Below the pieces are notes generated by a model, which was not told the DNA's origin, ran no database searches, and worked only from the letters and a program-made list of their open reading frames with translations. Shown here in pieces: positions 11,250 to 22,905 of a DNA stretch of 64,000 nt. A program made the position numbers and the translations under genes. Position 1 is the first letter of the stretch; each line of letters begins with the position of its first letter. The DNA is from Eurosta solidaginis. Taxonomy: Eukaryota; Arthropoda; Insecta; Diptera; Tephritidae. The stretch covers positions 56,573,346 through 56,637,345 of the forward strand of contig NC_090324.1 of NCBI RefSeq assembly GCF_040869045.1. The letters run 5' to 3'.

Positions 11250-11721
11250 CCTCTTATGTCGAATTGGGCCTGCCTCAACTCTAGGCCCCTCAGTCCCTCA
11301 TCCAACGACCCTTCCGACCTGGAGCCGCTTACTCCAGGCCACTTTCTGGTAGGTGGGCATCTTTTAGCTCCACCTGAATTCGATTGTAGTGAAACCTGCC
11401 TCAATCGTAAACCGATGGCAAAAGATGAAAGCCCTTCATCAAACCTTTTGCAAAAGATGGAAATCGGAATATCTCACCGAGATCCAGAAACGGTATAAAT
11501 GGAAACATCCACAATCCAAATTAAAACCCGGGGACCTAGTCGTCACAAAAGAGGATAACCTACAACCAAACGAGTGGATAATGGGGAGAATCGTCAACAC
11601 ACACCCAGGTTCCGATAACCGTGTACGTGTTGTTGACGTCAATACAATTAAGGGACAAATTACCAGACCAATTGCGAAACTGGTACTACTTCCGCCCAAC
11701 GACAAGGAAAATGTACTTTAA
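11250..11721 (+). pseudogene. BEL3 integrase C-terminus (DUF5641)
   Basis: LNSRPLSPSSNDPSDLEPLTPGHFLVGG is the conserved end of the integrase core region. A frameshift near 11,400 leads to a frame with WQKMKALHQTFCKRWKSEYL, KPGDLVVTKEDN and NRVRVVDVNT, which is the DUF5641 domain unique to BEL/Pao elements. The stop is at 11,719-11,721. Likely 3' untranslated or LTR sequence follows, but no LTR end is clear. Confidence 0.75.
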
Positions 11722-12639
11722 TAGTCCACATTCCTCTATCCCAAATAACATACTAAGAAATATATTCGTACGGGAAATCGGTCAAATTATACAAATTTTT
11801 CGATTGATAACGATACACCGAGTGTTTAAAACTAAAATCTCAGCCACCCCTAGATGATCCAAAAATAATGGATCAAGTAGTATTAATAGACTGTCAGATC
11901 AGAAGTTTGTACCATCTGATGATCCACCAGTTTTGAGTGGAAAACCGTGGAATTCAATTGTGATTCCTTCCGGTGAATGGGCATACTTTAAAACTGCTGA
12001 CTTGTATAAATGTATACTTAATCAGTGCGGCTTTAATGGCGTTGAGAAAGTTACATTTGAGTATGGGTCTGTGGGCAGCAGAACCTCAAGCCGCCAGTAC
12101 TGGACCCGTTTACTCTAGACTGGTTGTGATGATAATGGATACTACTCATCATAATAGCATTGCGTTATGTCGTTTAGAATCTAATGCTTTGCGAAAACCT
12201 TTTTTTTTAAACGCTTAAGATACTGATTTGGGTTTTAATATACATGAGGACATTGAAATGGATTGTGATGATGATATAAATAATTTTAAGGAGTCTTTAC
12301 AACCAAATACTAATAAAGGCGAGGAAAATATTATGCCATTTAAATATCCGAGCAATTTTCCCTCCTACTGCTTTGAAAATCATCACCGGATTATGAGGGC
12401 CGTCAAATTCTTGTTGTAGCATCTGACTGCACGTCTATGGTTTTATTTCAGCATGATGAACGGTAGCAAATCAAATCAACGTATCGAAATACAGCAGCTT
12501 CAAACCTGAAGGTTGGAATGATTCATGTACGGCATGCATGCATTATTTATACATACACAACGGCTTCTCAAATTATTTTACTTACATACATTTGTTGCGC
12601 TTACAAGAAATTTACTCATTTATATCTGGGATCTGGGCC
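11722..12639. other. Unassigned, with short host-like frames
   Basis: Short plus-strand frames (11,933-12,118 and 12,228-12,419) have ordinary amino-acid composition but are broken. One alternative frame reads PPVLDPFTLDWL, which looks like genuine protein sequence. I cannot assign a family. It may be remains of a host gene or of an accessory transposon frame. Confidence 0.25.
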
Positions 12640-13090
12640 AAGAACTTGCTCTAAACTTGGTGCAAGTGTCAAAGAAAAAACCACATATGCCAAATAGTAG
12701 AATAGCAATATCCTTCCACAATATCCAATTATACTTGCTCAAACCCACTGGATAGAATTTCATTATAACCATAATTGATGGTGCAATTAACGCTAATGCT
12801 GAGCTGCTTACAGCGCTCACTGCTTTGATCCACAAACTGATTGCGAGGGAAGGAGTCAACACTATTTACAGGTACATAGAATTGAATAGTGTATGATAAA
12901 GGGATTGCTATAGCCATGACGATGCGAACCAACTGCGAAAGTAATTGATCTGGTGACAAATTGAGTGTAACACTGCCTTTTACATTTTCTTCATACTTCA
13001 AGCAAACAAAAAAACCCAACCGTTGTGTAGAGACATGCCACAACAGTCATTCCAGTGTTTAACGCTCCAGTTGTACCTCCAAAATCATAC
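12640..13090 (-). pseudogene. Proton-coupled amino-acid transporter (SLC36/PAT) fragment
   Basis: Reading the minus strand across two frame changes gives FGGTTGALNTGMTVVACLY, then KYEENVKGSVTLNL, then IPLSYTIQFYVPVN, then SSSALALIAPSI and NWILWKDIAILLFGICGFFFDT. This is the C-terminal membrane part of PAT-type transporters (pathetic-like in Drosophila), which import small amino acids with protons across plasma or lysosomal membrane. Three hydrophobic segments are visible. The N-terminal two thirds are absent and the frame shifts near 12,866 and 13,030. It is either a pseudogene fragment or an exon with assembly indels; I favour pseudogene. Confidence 0.6.
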
Positions 13091-14227
13091 CTTCATTTGA
13101 ATCGCTACAAACGCTTTCATCGCTTTGAACATTTACTGATGTATTATCAGGAGAACTTCGAAAATCTGCACGAGGTAATTGCCGGTCTTCACAGCCAGTA
13201 ACATCGGAACCAAAATTTAACTTGAGATATTAGGAAACTGAAAGGAACAATTCACTGATTAGGTATTTACAACGGTTCAAGATTTGTGAGAGGCGTTATG
13301 TCCTCCATTGATTTTTCTTGATACTCTAATGAAACGCAAATACAAAGAGTTATTTATTCGACAGTCGTAATCGTTTGTGTCTTTATTTATTACAAATTAT
13401 ATACTTGGATCATGATTCAATTCATTGTATCATTTTTTTTGATTGCTATGAGTACATATACCTGCGGATACTAATGCATTTTAAGGTACAATTGGACTTG
13501 ATGAGCAAGCAGTGCAATCGTATCTTACTCTGACACTACTACAAAAGTGGACAATATCTCTTTTAAACGAATTTTAGCATACACCGATTTGGTTTGTTAT
13601 CTACTAAACTCAAATCTCTATGATTTACTTTATTTATTAATAAAACTTCGCACGACTGGGTTTAACTGTTTCTTTCCTAGCATTTCTGGTATTTTGAACT
13701 GTATATTACAACTATATCAAACATACATACACATATAGCAAATACCTGCATATGCGTCCATTTACACCTCCATTTAAGGTAGATTGACTCGAAAAAACCA
13801 TTAACATCATTCACATCAAAATTTCTCCGCGCAAGCAAATTACGTGACTGCAAGGGCGCCATTTGCGTAGTTGTGAAAAACATAACAATTTTTACATATT
13901 TAAAGGGATTAACCAAAGGTTGTTGAAATTTACGCATACGACCTCACCTGAATTTTCTCCAAAACACAAAACTTGGGGGATTTGTTTATGCTTTTCACGC
14001 ACAACCGTGTCGCCATCATCCTTCAAAATTCAGCTTATACATGATTTGGACGCCATGAGAGGCGTCGTTACCGTGTTAAAATATCGACGTCGTCTGGTTC
14101 TCTGACCATGCGTAAACAAAGTTCGGCATGATGCGTTCATTACTAACAATGGTTGTATGGGAATGATACAACAAGGACACCAATGAAAGGCAGAATGCCG
14201 TGAGATGAAGATCACCGAAGAATCGGG
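13091..14227. other. No gene recognised
   Basis: AT-rich sequence with short frames only (for example minus 13,677-13,937). Nothing resembles a known protein, RNA or repeat family in the window. Confidence 0.4.
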
Positions 14228-14239
14228 TCAAGTACAACA

Positions 14240-14611
14240 CATAAAAAAATAAAAAAAAAATTAATGTAAGGCGCGATAACCTCCGAAGAGATCTAAGGCC
14301 GAGCTTCTCTTCCAATTTGCGTCGTGCTCCTCTTGATTTTCCCCACAAATTGGCCGGACGGGACCTAAATGTTTTATGCCGACTCCGAACGGCATTTGCA
14401 AGGCCGATGAGTTTTCACTGAGAGCTTTTCATGGCAGAAATTCACTCGTAGCGCTTGCCAGTCACTGCCGAGGGGCGTCCCCGCATAGAAAATTTTTCTT
14501 CTAATTGAAAAACCTTATTTCTAAAATTTTGATGTTGCTTTGCCCGGGAGTTTAACACAGGGCATTCGGTGTGATAGGCGGAGCACGCTACCATCACACC
14601 ACGGTGGCCGA
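14240..14611 (-). mobile_element. tRNA-derived SINE, copy 1
   Basis: Reading the minus strand, the head GTGGTGTGATGGTAGCGTGC is an RNA polymerase III A box. The B box lies in the decayed TTAAACTCCCGGGCAAAG. A tRNA-unrelated body follows (GGAGGTTATCGCGCCTTACA near the 3' end), with a T-rich tail. A 12-bp direct repeat TCAAGTACAACA flanks it (14,228-14,239 and 14,612-14,623), as expected for LINE-mediated insertion. A second copy is at 27,215-27,575. Confidence 0.85.
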
Positions 14612-14623
14612 TCAAGTACAACA

Positions 14624-15727
14624 TATATTTGCAGATAAACCTGGCACTCTAACTGAGAACAAGATGTTGTTCCGACGATGTTTATGTAAACGCGTTTTGC
14701 ATGCTCTTTGATGCACGGATTGTCCAAAACTAGCTAGGTATATTCTGTATGAAAAAACGCTTGGTGATTGTACGCAAGGCACACCTTTTGCTAGAAAATG
14801 GTTTTCCAAGAACTTTGCGAAGTCTTTGGTTGTTTAATCGAGGTAGTAACGAAAAGTACTTTTTATTGGGTTTATATTTTTTGTGGCTGTTGTTTGGCTT
14901 CGACGGCTGTCGGATTGTCTTCCAGCTGCTTATGCTAATTTATATGTATCATTGTAAATAAACATTGATCTGTATGGTAAGATCAACGATTGCGCCACCT
15001 CGATATTGAAAAAAAAAAACCATGAAAAGAAAATCTGAAAATAAAAGAACATCAAATTAATTAATAAAACAGATAACATCTACGAGTATGTCATGTACTC
15101 ACCACCGCGTGTTTTAAATCAATGACTTTTTTTTTCATTCAGGAAATGAAAATTTTAGCAAATGTCAAATGTCTACACTTCACTTCTGACAGTCAATGCA
15201 TGGCAACAGCGACAGTAGGCCTCATGCGTAATGCGCATTACACGCGCTGCACGCCACACATGTCGCGCAATACATATTTCTACCCATCAATCATTTGGTC
15301 GAGATTTGAAATACTTAGTCTCACGAATTTCAACATTATCAACAATACACGTCGAAAATAATGTTGAATGGTGAAAAGGCAATTGCGTTTTATACACTTT
15401 CATCCAAGTTGCGAACCGTTCCGCGTGCTGGCAGGCCAATTGTTGTGAAAATAAAGTTCACCACAAATCCAAAATAAATTTTAGAAATACGTCGGCGACA
15501 TCTCCGGACATAAATCAGATTATAAAATGTACTAAAGGCGCTAAAGCACCAGCCACATCGCATGGATGCGTGCTAAGTCCGTTTTTTCTTTGTTTCTTTG
15601 CACGCATAAATATTTACTTATGGCCTTTAATTTTTTATTTCAATTAAATTTTATTGCAATAAAAAGTATTTTTTTTTGTTTACGCCACCCAAACAACATT
15701 CCGCCAACCTCAATTTGGGCATGACCA
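14624..15727. other. No gene recognised
   Basis: Mixed-composition DNA with oligo-A tracts near 15,010. No supported gene or repeat. Confidence 0.35.
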
Positions 15728-16978
15728 ATGATACCAATATCCTTTCAGATCATGACCCGTTTCCAAACCTTATTGGCCAAGTCAGAGGGAGGCGCAAAGC
15801 GTTTCGACGTTGAGTGCCAGCTCGGCGGCAAGGACCATAGTCTCCGACCCTGTGCCGAATACAGAAAAAAACCGGAGGAGAGGTTGCGGGCCGCGCTGCT
15901 GCACAAATACTGTCCAAATTGTCTGTCGCCCTTTCACCGCGTGGACAAATGCAATATCAAATGTCGCTGCAAACGGTGACAGCAAAAGCACCACACCACG
16001 CTCCAGCTAAATGAGCGTCAATTTAAACGCGATAATGCAACAACCATTGGCCACGACAACCCGTCCGATGACACGTTGTCAATCCATCTATTGGGGCCGA
16101 CAAAGTCCTGGGCTCAGCAGGTGGAGGAAGAGGAAATGGAGGAAGAGAGAGCGAAAATGGAGGAAGAGCGAGAAAAAACAGAAAAGAGACCGTCAACGAT
16201 CAGGAATAGGATGCGCAGTTTCCGACCGCTGTTGCTGCACGAACGAAGGGTGGATGAAGTAAACAAAGCTCGAAACCATCAAAATAATTGGCGGCGCCGC
16301 GACATCCGACTCCAAAGAGGCCCCACCAAGCCATCCAAATGCGAAAGACAGCAGCGGCGAAATAAATCGACGCCATACTCTCTTGAAGCCCAAAGTACAA
16401 GGACGTTATCGCGCGACACGCCGGAAGGCTTCCGGACAGGGCGGCTGCTGCAGGCTACTCCATCGCCCATCATGCGGACTTTCGTGCCCATTGCGCCGAC
16501 GGCCATCGTACGAATCGAATCGGGAGGGCATTTAGACCTGGTTCGGGCCATTATTGATCCCTGCGCCACCAGCACGATAATCGATGCAGAGCTGGTACGC
16601 GACTTACAACTTGAGAGCCAAGGACATGGACAATGCACCCTCATACTGCGCGGCAAATTCGGGGCGTCGACGCGCATAACAACCCAAGCAGCCGTCGTCG
16701 AAAGCCATTACTGCTTGAGTCCACCGTCCAATGTGAACCCCAAGATTGCCGCGCCCTTTGAATTCATGCGGCTGGCGGATCCGCAATTCTATGGCTTACA
16801 CTTGGCGCTGACATTTACGACGAAATTTTGGTATTTTGGTGAGCGGTTCACCGGCATCGACAGTTGGCGGTCTCCTAACCCAACCGACCGTGTTCGGTGG
16901 TCTCGGGAGTCAGCCAAAAATAAATATCCGATCTTCACGCCTCACACATGCGCCATCTTATATACATTTAAATAAATA
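15728..16978 (+). pseudogene. Zinc-knuckle plus retropepsin (gag-protease-like) frame with one TGA
   Basis: A single reading frame of about 416 codons broken only by TGA at 15,977-15,979. The first part has a Cys/His cluster (HKYCPNCLSPFHRVDKCNIKC). After the stop, KHHTTLQL continues the typical zinc-ribbon ending of DUF1758-type gag-pro proteins. A highly charged Glu/Lys/Arg coiled coil follows (around 16,110-16,195). Last is an aspartic protease domain with IDPCATSTIIDAELVRDL, where DPC replaces the usual DSG/DTG. Near 16,800 homology moves to another frame (QPTVFGGL, the usual QTVFGW). It is probably the gag-pro part of a BEL/Pao-like element of a different family from BEL1-3. A domesticated origin is possible but unproven. 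Confidence 0.55.
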
Positions 16979-17158
16979 CGTACGTATATTTAATAACTTG
17001 TTCTCTTTTTCCACAGGAGAGCGAAACGTGAGGACAACCATCTGGCGTGCAATCTGCATCTACACTGCCTTATTTCGTTACAGCGCCTTACTGGACGAGC
17101 GATCACTTGGCATTCCTTTTTTCATTTTTTTTGTTGTTTCTTACGGCAAGGGGCCGGT

Positions 17159-17697
17159 ATGTTTAGGCCACAACCCTTAATATATCTCCCCCCCCCCCAC
17201 CCTCGTAACTTAATTTTCTTTGGTTATTTTCCTAAGTTTACTACCACCCACATATGCTTGTGGTCACTAATACACACAGGCATGTGTGAGTGGTAGTACG
17301 TATATATCTTAGATTTTTAATACTGTGAGCCCGCGGTACAGCAACTTTGTTGCCGGGAAACCCAACGAAGGAGCTGTATCGTGGGTTCATCGGCTCATGT
17401 CGCAAAGACGCTCGTCCTCTTTGAATCCAGCAGCCAGCAAAGGTACACATAATCTCACGTTCACGTAAGTGCAAATTTTCAAAATTATTATTTCATATAT
17501 ACCATTTTCCACAACAATTGTTAAACCATTTCTTAACACTTGTTGTATTTCTATACGGTTAATAAAACAAACCATTTGTAATTCCTTTTTATTAACACGA
17601 AACTTTTGGTGTTTTTATTTTCTCCTCTTTTTGCCTAAACTCATATCCTTTTGCAATTACGTGGGTGCGCGCCGTTGCCACCACGCAATTGTTCAGA
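17159..17697 (+). repeat. Block L, plus copy (probable BEL-family LTR)
   Basis: A ~540-bp block found three times: here (+), at 22,423-22,905 (-) and at 28,144-28,690 (-). Landmarks are a homopolymer C run, the TTGCCGGGAAACCCAACGAA segment and the end AATTACGTGGGTGCGCGCCG. Its place about 1.5 kb upstream of gag in both minus-strand BEL copies and its TGTTTAGG...TTGTTCA borders suggest an LTR. Target duplications are not clear, so the LTR call is inference. Confidence 0.45.
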
Positions 17698-17732
17698 GTT
17701 TTAATGAATTTTTTTCCTTTCTCTTGAAGAAA

Positions 17733-18213
17733 ATGCCTCCAGCCAGACGTCAAAATGTCGGTCGACGTACGCGTGGTGCTAACGGGATGTTACTTCAAAG
17801 AAGAGCGCAAAGTATTGATGACCTGTCACAACAAAATGAAATACGACGTGAACGATATGCACGAAATAGATCTGTAGAGCAACAGCGGCAAAGAAATCCA
17901 ACACGACCAAGACAAATACGATGTCGTGTTCTATAAAATATGTATCGTGCTGCTTTTAATTACGATGCACAAATTGATTACAGTATGAATGGATATATTG
18001 GAGTAATGAGTGCGATATGTCCACATTGTAAAGCAGCTCAGTTTCTGGGGGAAACGGCTGGCATGTGTTGTGCTAATGGCAAAGTGAAATTGCTGGCATT
18101 TGAAACTACATTGCACTCATTGATTTTTGGTGGATAACTAATGTCGAAGCATTTTATGAATCATAGACAATAATACAATATGTAATTTCAAATGACTTCT
18201 TTTGGTGCTACAA
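17733..18213 (+). pseudogene. Helitron Rep N-terminus (Helitron E)
   Basis: Starts at ATG 17,733 with MPPARRQNVGRRTRGAN, a basic N-terminus typical of insect Helitron replicases. After an in-frame TAA (17,934) it continues RAAFNYDAQIDYSMNGYIG and the zinc-finger-like CPHCKAAQFLGETAGMCC. Further in-frame stops are at 18,135 and beyond, with FQMTSFGATKI at the end. This matches the N-terminus of Helitron D (NSSFQMTSFGATKI at the right edge of the window). The copy is cut at 18,213, where BEL1 begins. The Rep nuclease and helicase are absent. Confidence 0.8.
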
Positions 18214-18627
18214 AAATTTTCAATTCGTAAATGTTAATTGGGTTTTTGGGGCATTTGCGAAATATGATTCGCTGGTATTTTGTTCGATTTTCATTAACCC
18301 ATATTTGGCGGAATATTTTTTCTATGTCGCTTTTAAATACGTATTTGAACAGCTGCCGACGTAGTATAAGGATTGTTAGGTCGGAAAGAAGAATCGGACC
18401 TGGATATAAGGCATCATTTAGACTTTTGCCATTAGTGGTAGGGCAAGATGCATTAAGTACGACTCTGACCTATGTTGTTGTACTTCCCTCCTTTATAACA
18501 GCATGGTGAGGGAGGAAGTAACAGTCATTTGAGTCTGGCGGGATATTACTGACTTGTTTCATATGCCCTAAGGTTCCATATTAAGATACAACTCTGTTGT
18601 ATTCTGTTTGTAGGTCGGGATTTTTAG

Positions 18628-19325
18628 CTATTCGTGTCTCATTCGATAAAGTTGAGAGCACGCACTTCTTAGAGAGGCACCTAAAGGGTAAGAAGACAAC
18701 GTATTTGCCATCGTTGTTCCGAACTGTTGTGGATTTGTATAGCTCCTCGCAGTAAGTGTCATCTTTGTTGATGCTCCTCTCTTTGGAATTTCCTCTATCT
18801 CCCAAAAAGCCGCCAGTTGTTTATCTAAAGTGACCTCGTTGAAATATGAAACTAGGGTTTTATTTGTATCAACCGCATCTGCCCGGCCTGTCAAAATCCA
18901 GCCGAACACCGTTTCCTGTACTATTAATGTGTTTAGCACATATTTCCTTATGTCGCCTAACATAATTTGGGGGTATATGTCTCCGCCCAGAATTGTATCG
19001 ACTGGCTCATTGACAAAGAATCGTTTTTCAGCCAGTACTAAGTCAGGGAATGGTTGCCTAGTCATTGCGTTTATTTGGCAAGTTTGAAGATTCCCTTTCC
19101 ATTCTGGTTAAACCAGCATGATCGTATTGATCTCGATTAATGGGTCGATTGGTGGCCGCAGTTGTATGTTGCACGCTTCTTTTACTTGTGAAGACATTGT
19201 ATTATTGATGCCCGAAACTTGGGCATGCAGGTGTTTGGATGGCAGATTAATTCTGCGCTTTAGTTTCTCGGTAATGAATGAACATTCAGATCCCGAGTCT
19301 ATTAGGGCTCTCGCGGAATAGTCAA
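18628..19325 (-). pseudogene. BEL1 aspartic protease (DUF1758) region
   Basis: The minus strand reads ARALIDSGSECSFITEKLKRR (active-site DSG), then FFVNEPVDTILGGDIYPQ and ETVFGWILTGR, the standard DUF1758 retropepsin order. It is broken by a stop near 19,100 and by a short scrambled stretch (18,700-18,790) compared with the intact BEL2 frame. Start-of-RT sequence follows to 18,214. Confidence 0.75.
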
Positions 19326-19454
19326 CAGAATTAAAATGAATACTAACCTGAGCTGTCCCTAGTAATACCCCTTTTTTTTATTAGCAAAACATGAGTTCAC
19401 ATTATTAATCGGAGCATTTTCTCTTTCAGCATTGCGTCGTATTTGAGCTTCTCG

Positions 19455-20671
19455 TTATGTAGATGCTCCGATAAAGTCTGAAGTGTTTGTTGGTTTTGGC
19501 TGATTCGAAATATGAAGCAGCGTATGTAGTCTTAAATGACATGTGGCACAGTTCATTTGACTGGTGCACTTTGTTACCGAATGGCCAGCAGAAAGGCAGT
19601 TTATACACCCACGACTGTTCTTAATTTTGTCAAACCGTTTATTGGGTGTTAAACGTAAGAAATTTTCACACTTTGAAATTCGATGTGCAGGACTTTTCGT
19701 AGGTTTCGCTACACTTGCCTGATAGGACCCTAATTTTTTAGCAGATGTGTCTGTTGTCGAACGAGATACTTGTGGCTTTGAGGTTTTGGAAACTGTATCC
19801 CCCCTCAGATCAGTCACGGTTTCTAGGGTTTGGAAACGATTGGATAAGAATCTATCCATATCAGCCCATTTTGAAATTTCCGTTTTGTTTTCAATGGTTT
19901 GCTCCCAGAGTGCCAGTGTGGTTTCTGACAGTTTTGTGGAACATAGATATGTTATAATTGCATCCCAGTTTGATATGTCTATATGATGACATTGGAGCGC
20001 CGAGATGCAATTATTTCTTTCACGTTGCAGTTTCTTTATAGAGCTACCGCATTCACCCTCAACTGCTTTCAAACTAAAAAGAATTTTTAATTGGGCGTTT
20101 ACTAAGATACGTTTATTTCCGTATCTGTCACAAAGATTTTTCCACGCTGTTTCGAAACCGTCTTTTGTTAAAAGATATCGCCCAACTATCTCTTTGGCCT
20201 CACCTTGAGCCTTTGGTTTAAGTAATATAATTTTTCTACTGCTTCGAGGTTTTTGTTACGTATATATATAGCAGTGAACATGTCTCTAAACGAAGGCCAA
20301 GAAAGGTAATCTCCTTTGAAAACATCCGTATCACACGGTCGCAGGCGCACGCGATATTCCTCATCTCCTGAGCTTTCTTCTTTCTTTTCAGCTTTCTCAA
20401 GTTTTTCCGAAAGTTCACCCATCGCTGCCTGGCACTTGAGAAAGTTGAAGTATGTAACTCTATGATTCTTTTTAATGGCCGACTGCTTTTTTGCCTCGAG
20501 TTCTGAGGAGCTCAAGAGTTCTTCATATGTCTGCTTCGCATTATCCCATAGCGATTTCAACTCCTCCTTTTGGACTAAGAGGGTGTGTTTTGTATGGTGT
20601 GAAGGGGACATATCATTATAATCATTTTCAAACTCTGTCACTGCTTCTGCTTGGCGTATATATGTATCCAT
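19455..20671 (-). pseudogene. BEL1 gag (DUF1759) with zinc knuckle
   Basis: Starts MDTYIRQAEAVTEFENDY. A Glu/Lys-rich coiled coil (EKLEKAEKKEES) is followed by VFKGDYLSWPSFRDMFTAIY, the diagnostic block of BEL/Pao gag (DUF1759). After a frame change near 20,190, KAVEGECGSSIKKLQRER and WADMDRFLSNRFQTLETV continue the capsid-like region. The zinc knuckle CINCLSAGHSVTKC and a second CATCHLRLHTLLH lie near the C-terminus. Gag would package the RNA. The frameshift and small deletions make this copy non-functional as written. Confidence 0.8.
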
Positions 20672-20956
20672 TATATCAGAAAATTTATTGAAATATTAAT
20701 TAATTAATTACCTTTGCAGAGAGTATTAAGTGAAAATAAACTGTAACGAAGGAATGTGTTCGAGAGAGATTTCTCGAGGAAGTGGATTCGAGCTTGCGAG
20801 ATAGCAAGGAATTAATTTAAAGAATGTACAATTTCGTGGTGGCAACGGCGTGCACCCACGTAATTGTTAAACGAATGCTCTAATTCAGATGTGCCAATGA
20901 CTTGTGTAAGCCAATAAGTACTGGCTAGCGAAAAAGTGGTGTTAGTGAAACAATAT

Positions 20957-21561
20957 TGTTACGAATTTGCTGCAAATCCTCTTATTTGCCCTTTTGCTAG
21001 GTTCGTATATCTACACTGTTGAATAAATAACTCCAATATTGAATAATGGAAAAATGGCCTTTATTAAAGTACTTCACAATAACACTTATACTTTTTATTT
21101 AGCTGGCTTAATAACCAAACTGATAGCTGACTTTCAAAATAATACTGCTATTGCTCGCTAGATATCGTCTTAATCGAAACTGCTTGACAACTCAAATCAC
21201 ACTGAATTACAGCGCCTCTACATCTGTCGCCTTTTATACTCTTTGATTTAACATTCGCATCTTCTTGTCGCTTCCAGAATCTACTAGTCCAGCAGCTCTC
21301 AAACTTCTCAGCTGTAACTACAATTGCACAATTTTATAGTTTTTCTCATTGCATACTTATAGGAGTATCTCAGATATATGCATGTATTTGTGCATTGACT
21401 CTCCGCTGCTCGTATACGTACATGGTACATATATGTAGACGCAGTTATTGTTTCGTTTATGTAGATAACATGATGATTGAATTATTGATGTGCATTCACG
21501 TCACTGCTTAGCATCGGCTTAGAGCTCCCAGCACTCCTTAGTTTTGCTAATATTCGTAACA
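20957..21561. mobile_element. Solo LTR inserted in BEL1 leader
   Basis: 605 bp beginning TGTTACGAATTTGC and ending GCTAATATTCGTAACA, with inverted ends TGTTACGAAT/ATTCGTAACA. It is flanked by ATAT on both sides (20,953-20,956 and 21,562-21,565). The paralogous BEL2 leader has the empty site (around 26,878). The 4-bp TSD and TG...CA ends fit an LTR retrotransposon solo LTR, from a family otherwise not present in the window. Confidence 0.8.
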
Positions 21562-22422
21562 ATATATATGAACGCTCGTTACGGACTTTTAGAGAGCCTA
21601 ACCAAGGACTGTGTTAAGACTTTAAAGAGATTAGTGTCTTTATATCCACAAAATAGATCAGTCAAAACTGATTTGTGTATTGCCGCAAGTGAGAATAATA
21701 AATTCTTAAATTTTTTGTTTTAAAAATTGTATGAGAAGTAAGCCTATTGGCCACCCAAACAACAACAACAATATGTGTGTATGAAACTAAGTGCACTTTG
21801 TGCTATAGCAACAAACTAAATTGCAAACGTATTGCCCGTGTAAATAAGTGCAAGTGATTTGTATGTGAGAAAAAATTTTATTTAATTAAATGTGGCCCTG
21901 AATTAAATTTACAGGTTTCTGAATAAGTAACCCTAACAAATCGAATTTTTGTGCTGTGTATTAAATGAATTTTTTCAGATAAATCCTGCAAAGGTGAAAA
22001 TAGAAAAGTGGCGCAAAGCGGTGTTTGAGGTTATGTTAACCTTTTAGAGCAGTGTTATGCTACCTTGAGCTGTGTCCGGAAAATCTTACCGCGGGTGAGG
22101 GATTGTTCCAGATAGTCAAAAGGCGTGATGCACAAAATTTAAATAACTGCGTTAAGCGCCTTTTTTCCACGACATATAAAATTTTCACTTCACAAAATCA
22201 CTTGGATGGTTTAATATAAATCAACACTTTACAACAATTTATTATTTTATTTGAAATTTTTATTAAAAAGGCAAAAGAAAACCCTACCTAGCACGGATTA
22301 AAATGTTTGGTTTTTATTATTATCACGATTGTAACGAACTGCTTCTTCGATGTTCTCCAAAGGAGTGGAGTGGACTATATTTTAAAATATCTGGATCTCT
22401 TATTTTCGGCGAAGATGGACCA

Positions 22423-22905
22423 TGAACAATTTCGTGGTGGCAACGGCGCGCACCCACGTAATTGCAAAAGGATATGCGTTTAGGCAAAAAGGGGAGAAAA
22501 TAAAAACACCAAAAGTTTCGTGTTAATAAAAAGGAATTACAAATGGTTTGTTTTATTAACCGTACAGAAATACAACAAGTGTTAAGAAATGGTTTAACAA
22601 ATCTTGTGGAAAATGGTATATATGTAATAATAATTTTGAAAATTTGCACTTACGTGAACGTGAGATTACGTGCACCTTTGCTGGCTGCTGGATTCAAAGA
22701 CGACGACCCTCTTAGCGACACGAGCCGATGAACCCACGATACAGCTCCTTCGTTGGGTTTCCCGGCAACAAAGTTGCCGTACCGCGAGCTCACAGTGGTA
22801 AAAGTCTAGAATACATACGTACACATGCCTGTGTGTATTAGTGATCACAAGCATATGTGGGTGGTAATAAACGAAGGAAAATAACCAAAGAAAATTATGT
22901 TACGC
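22423..22905 (-). repeat. Block L, minus copy 1 (BEL1 side)
   Basis: Reverse-orientation copy of the block at 17,159-17,697, lacking the homopolymer-C section and about 50 bp next to it. Confidence 0.5.

Larger units (their letters stand above)
9233..11721 (+). mobile_element. BEL/Pao pol fragment (BEL3), plus strand
   Basis: 5'-truncated LTR retrotransposon. The sequence enters at the RT motif C (DDVPAGGHSIETA, lacking the preceding Tyr-Val) and continues through connection/RNase H, an integrase zinc finger, a badly eroded integrase core and a C-terminal DUF5641 domain. It is the same family as the minus-strand copies at 18.2-28.7 kb, which share SLGIKWNAHSDLFYFTAKPFEN almost exactly. Many frameshifts and stops are present. 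Confidence 0.85.
18214..22905 (-). mobile_element. BEL/Pao retrotransposon copy BEL1
   Basis: Runs on the minus strand from probable LTR block L (22,905-22,423) through a long leader, gag, protease and the first part of RT, and is truncated at 18,214. It is nearly identical to BEL2 at 24.1-28.7 kb. Differences include a 605-bp solo LTR inserted in the leader (20,957-21,561) and lack of the SINE carried by BEL2. Confidence 0.8.
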
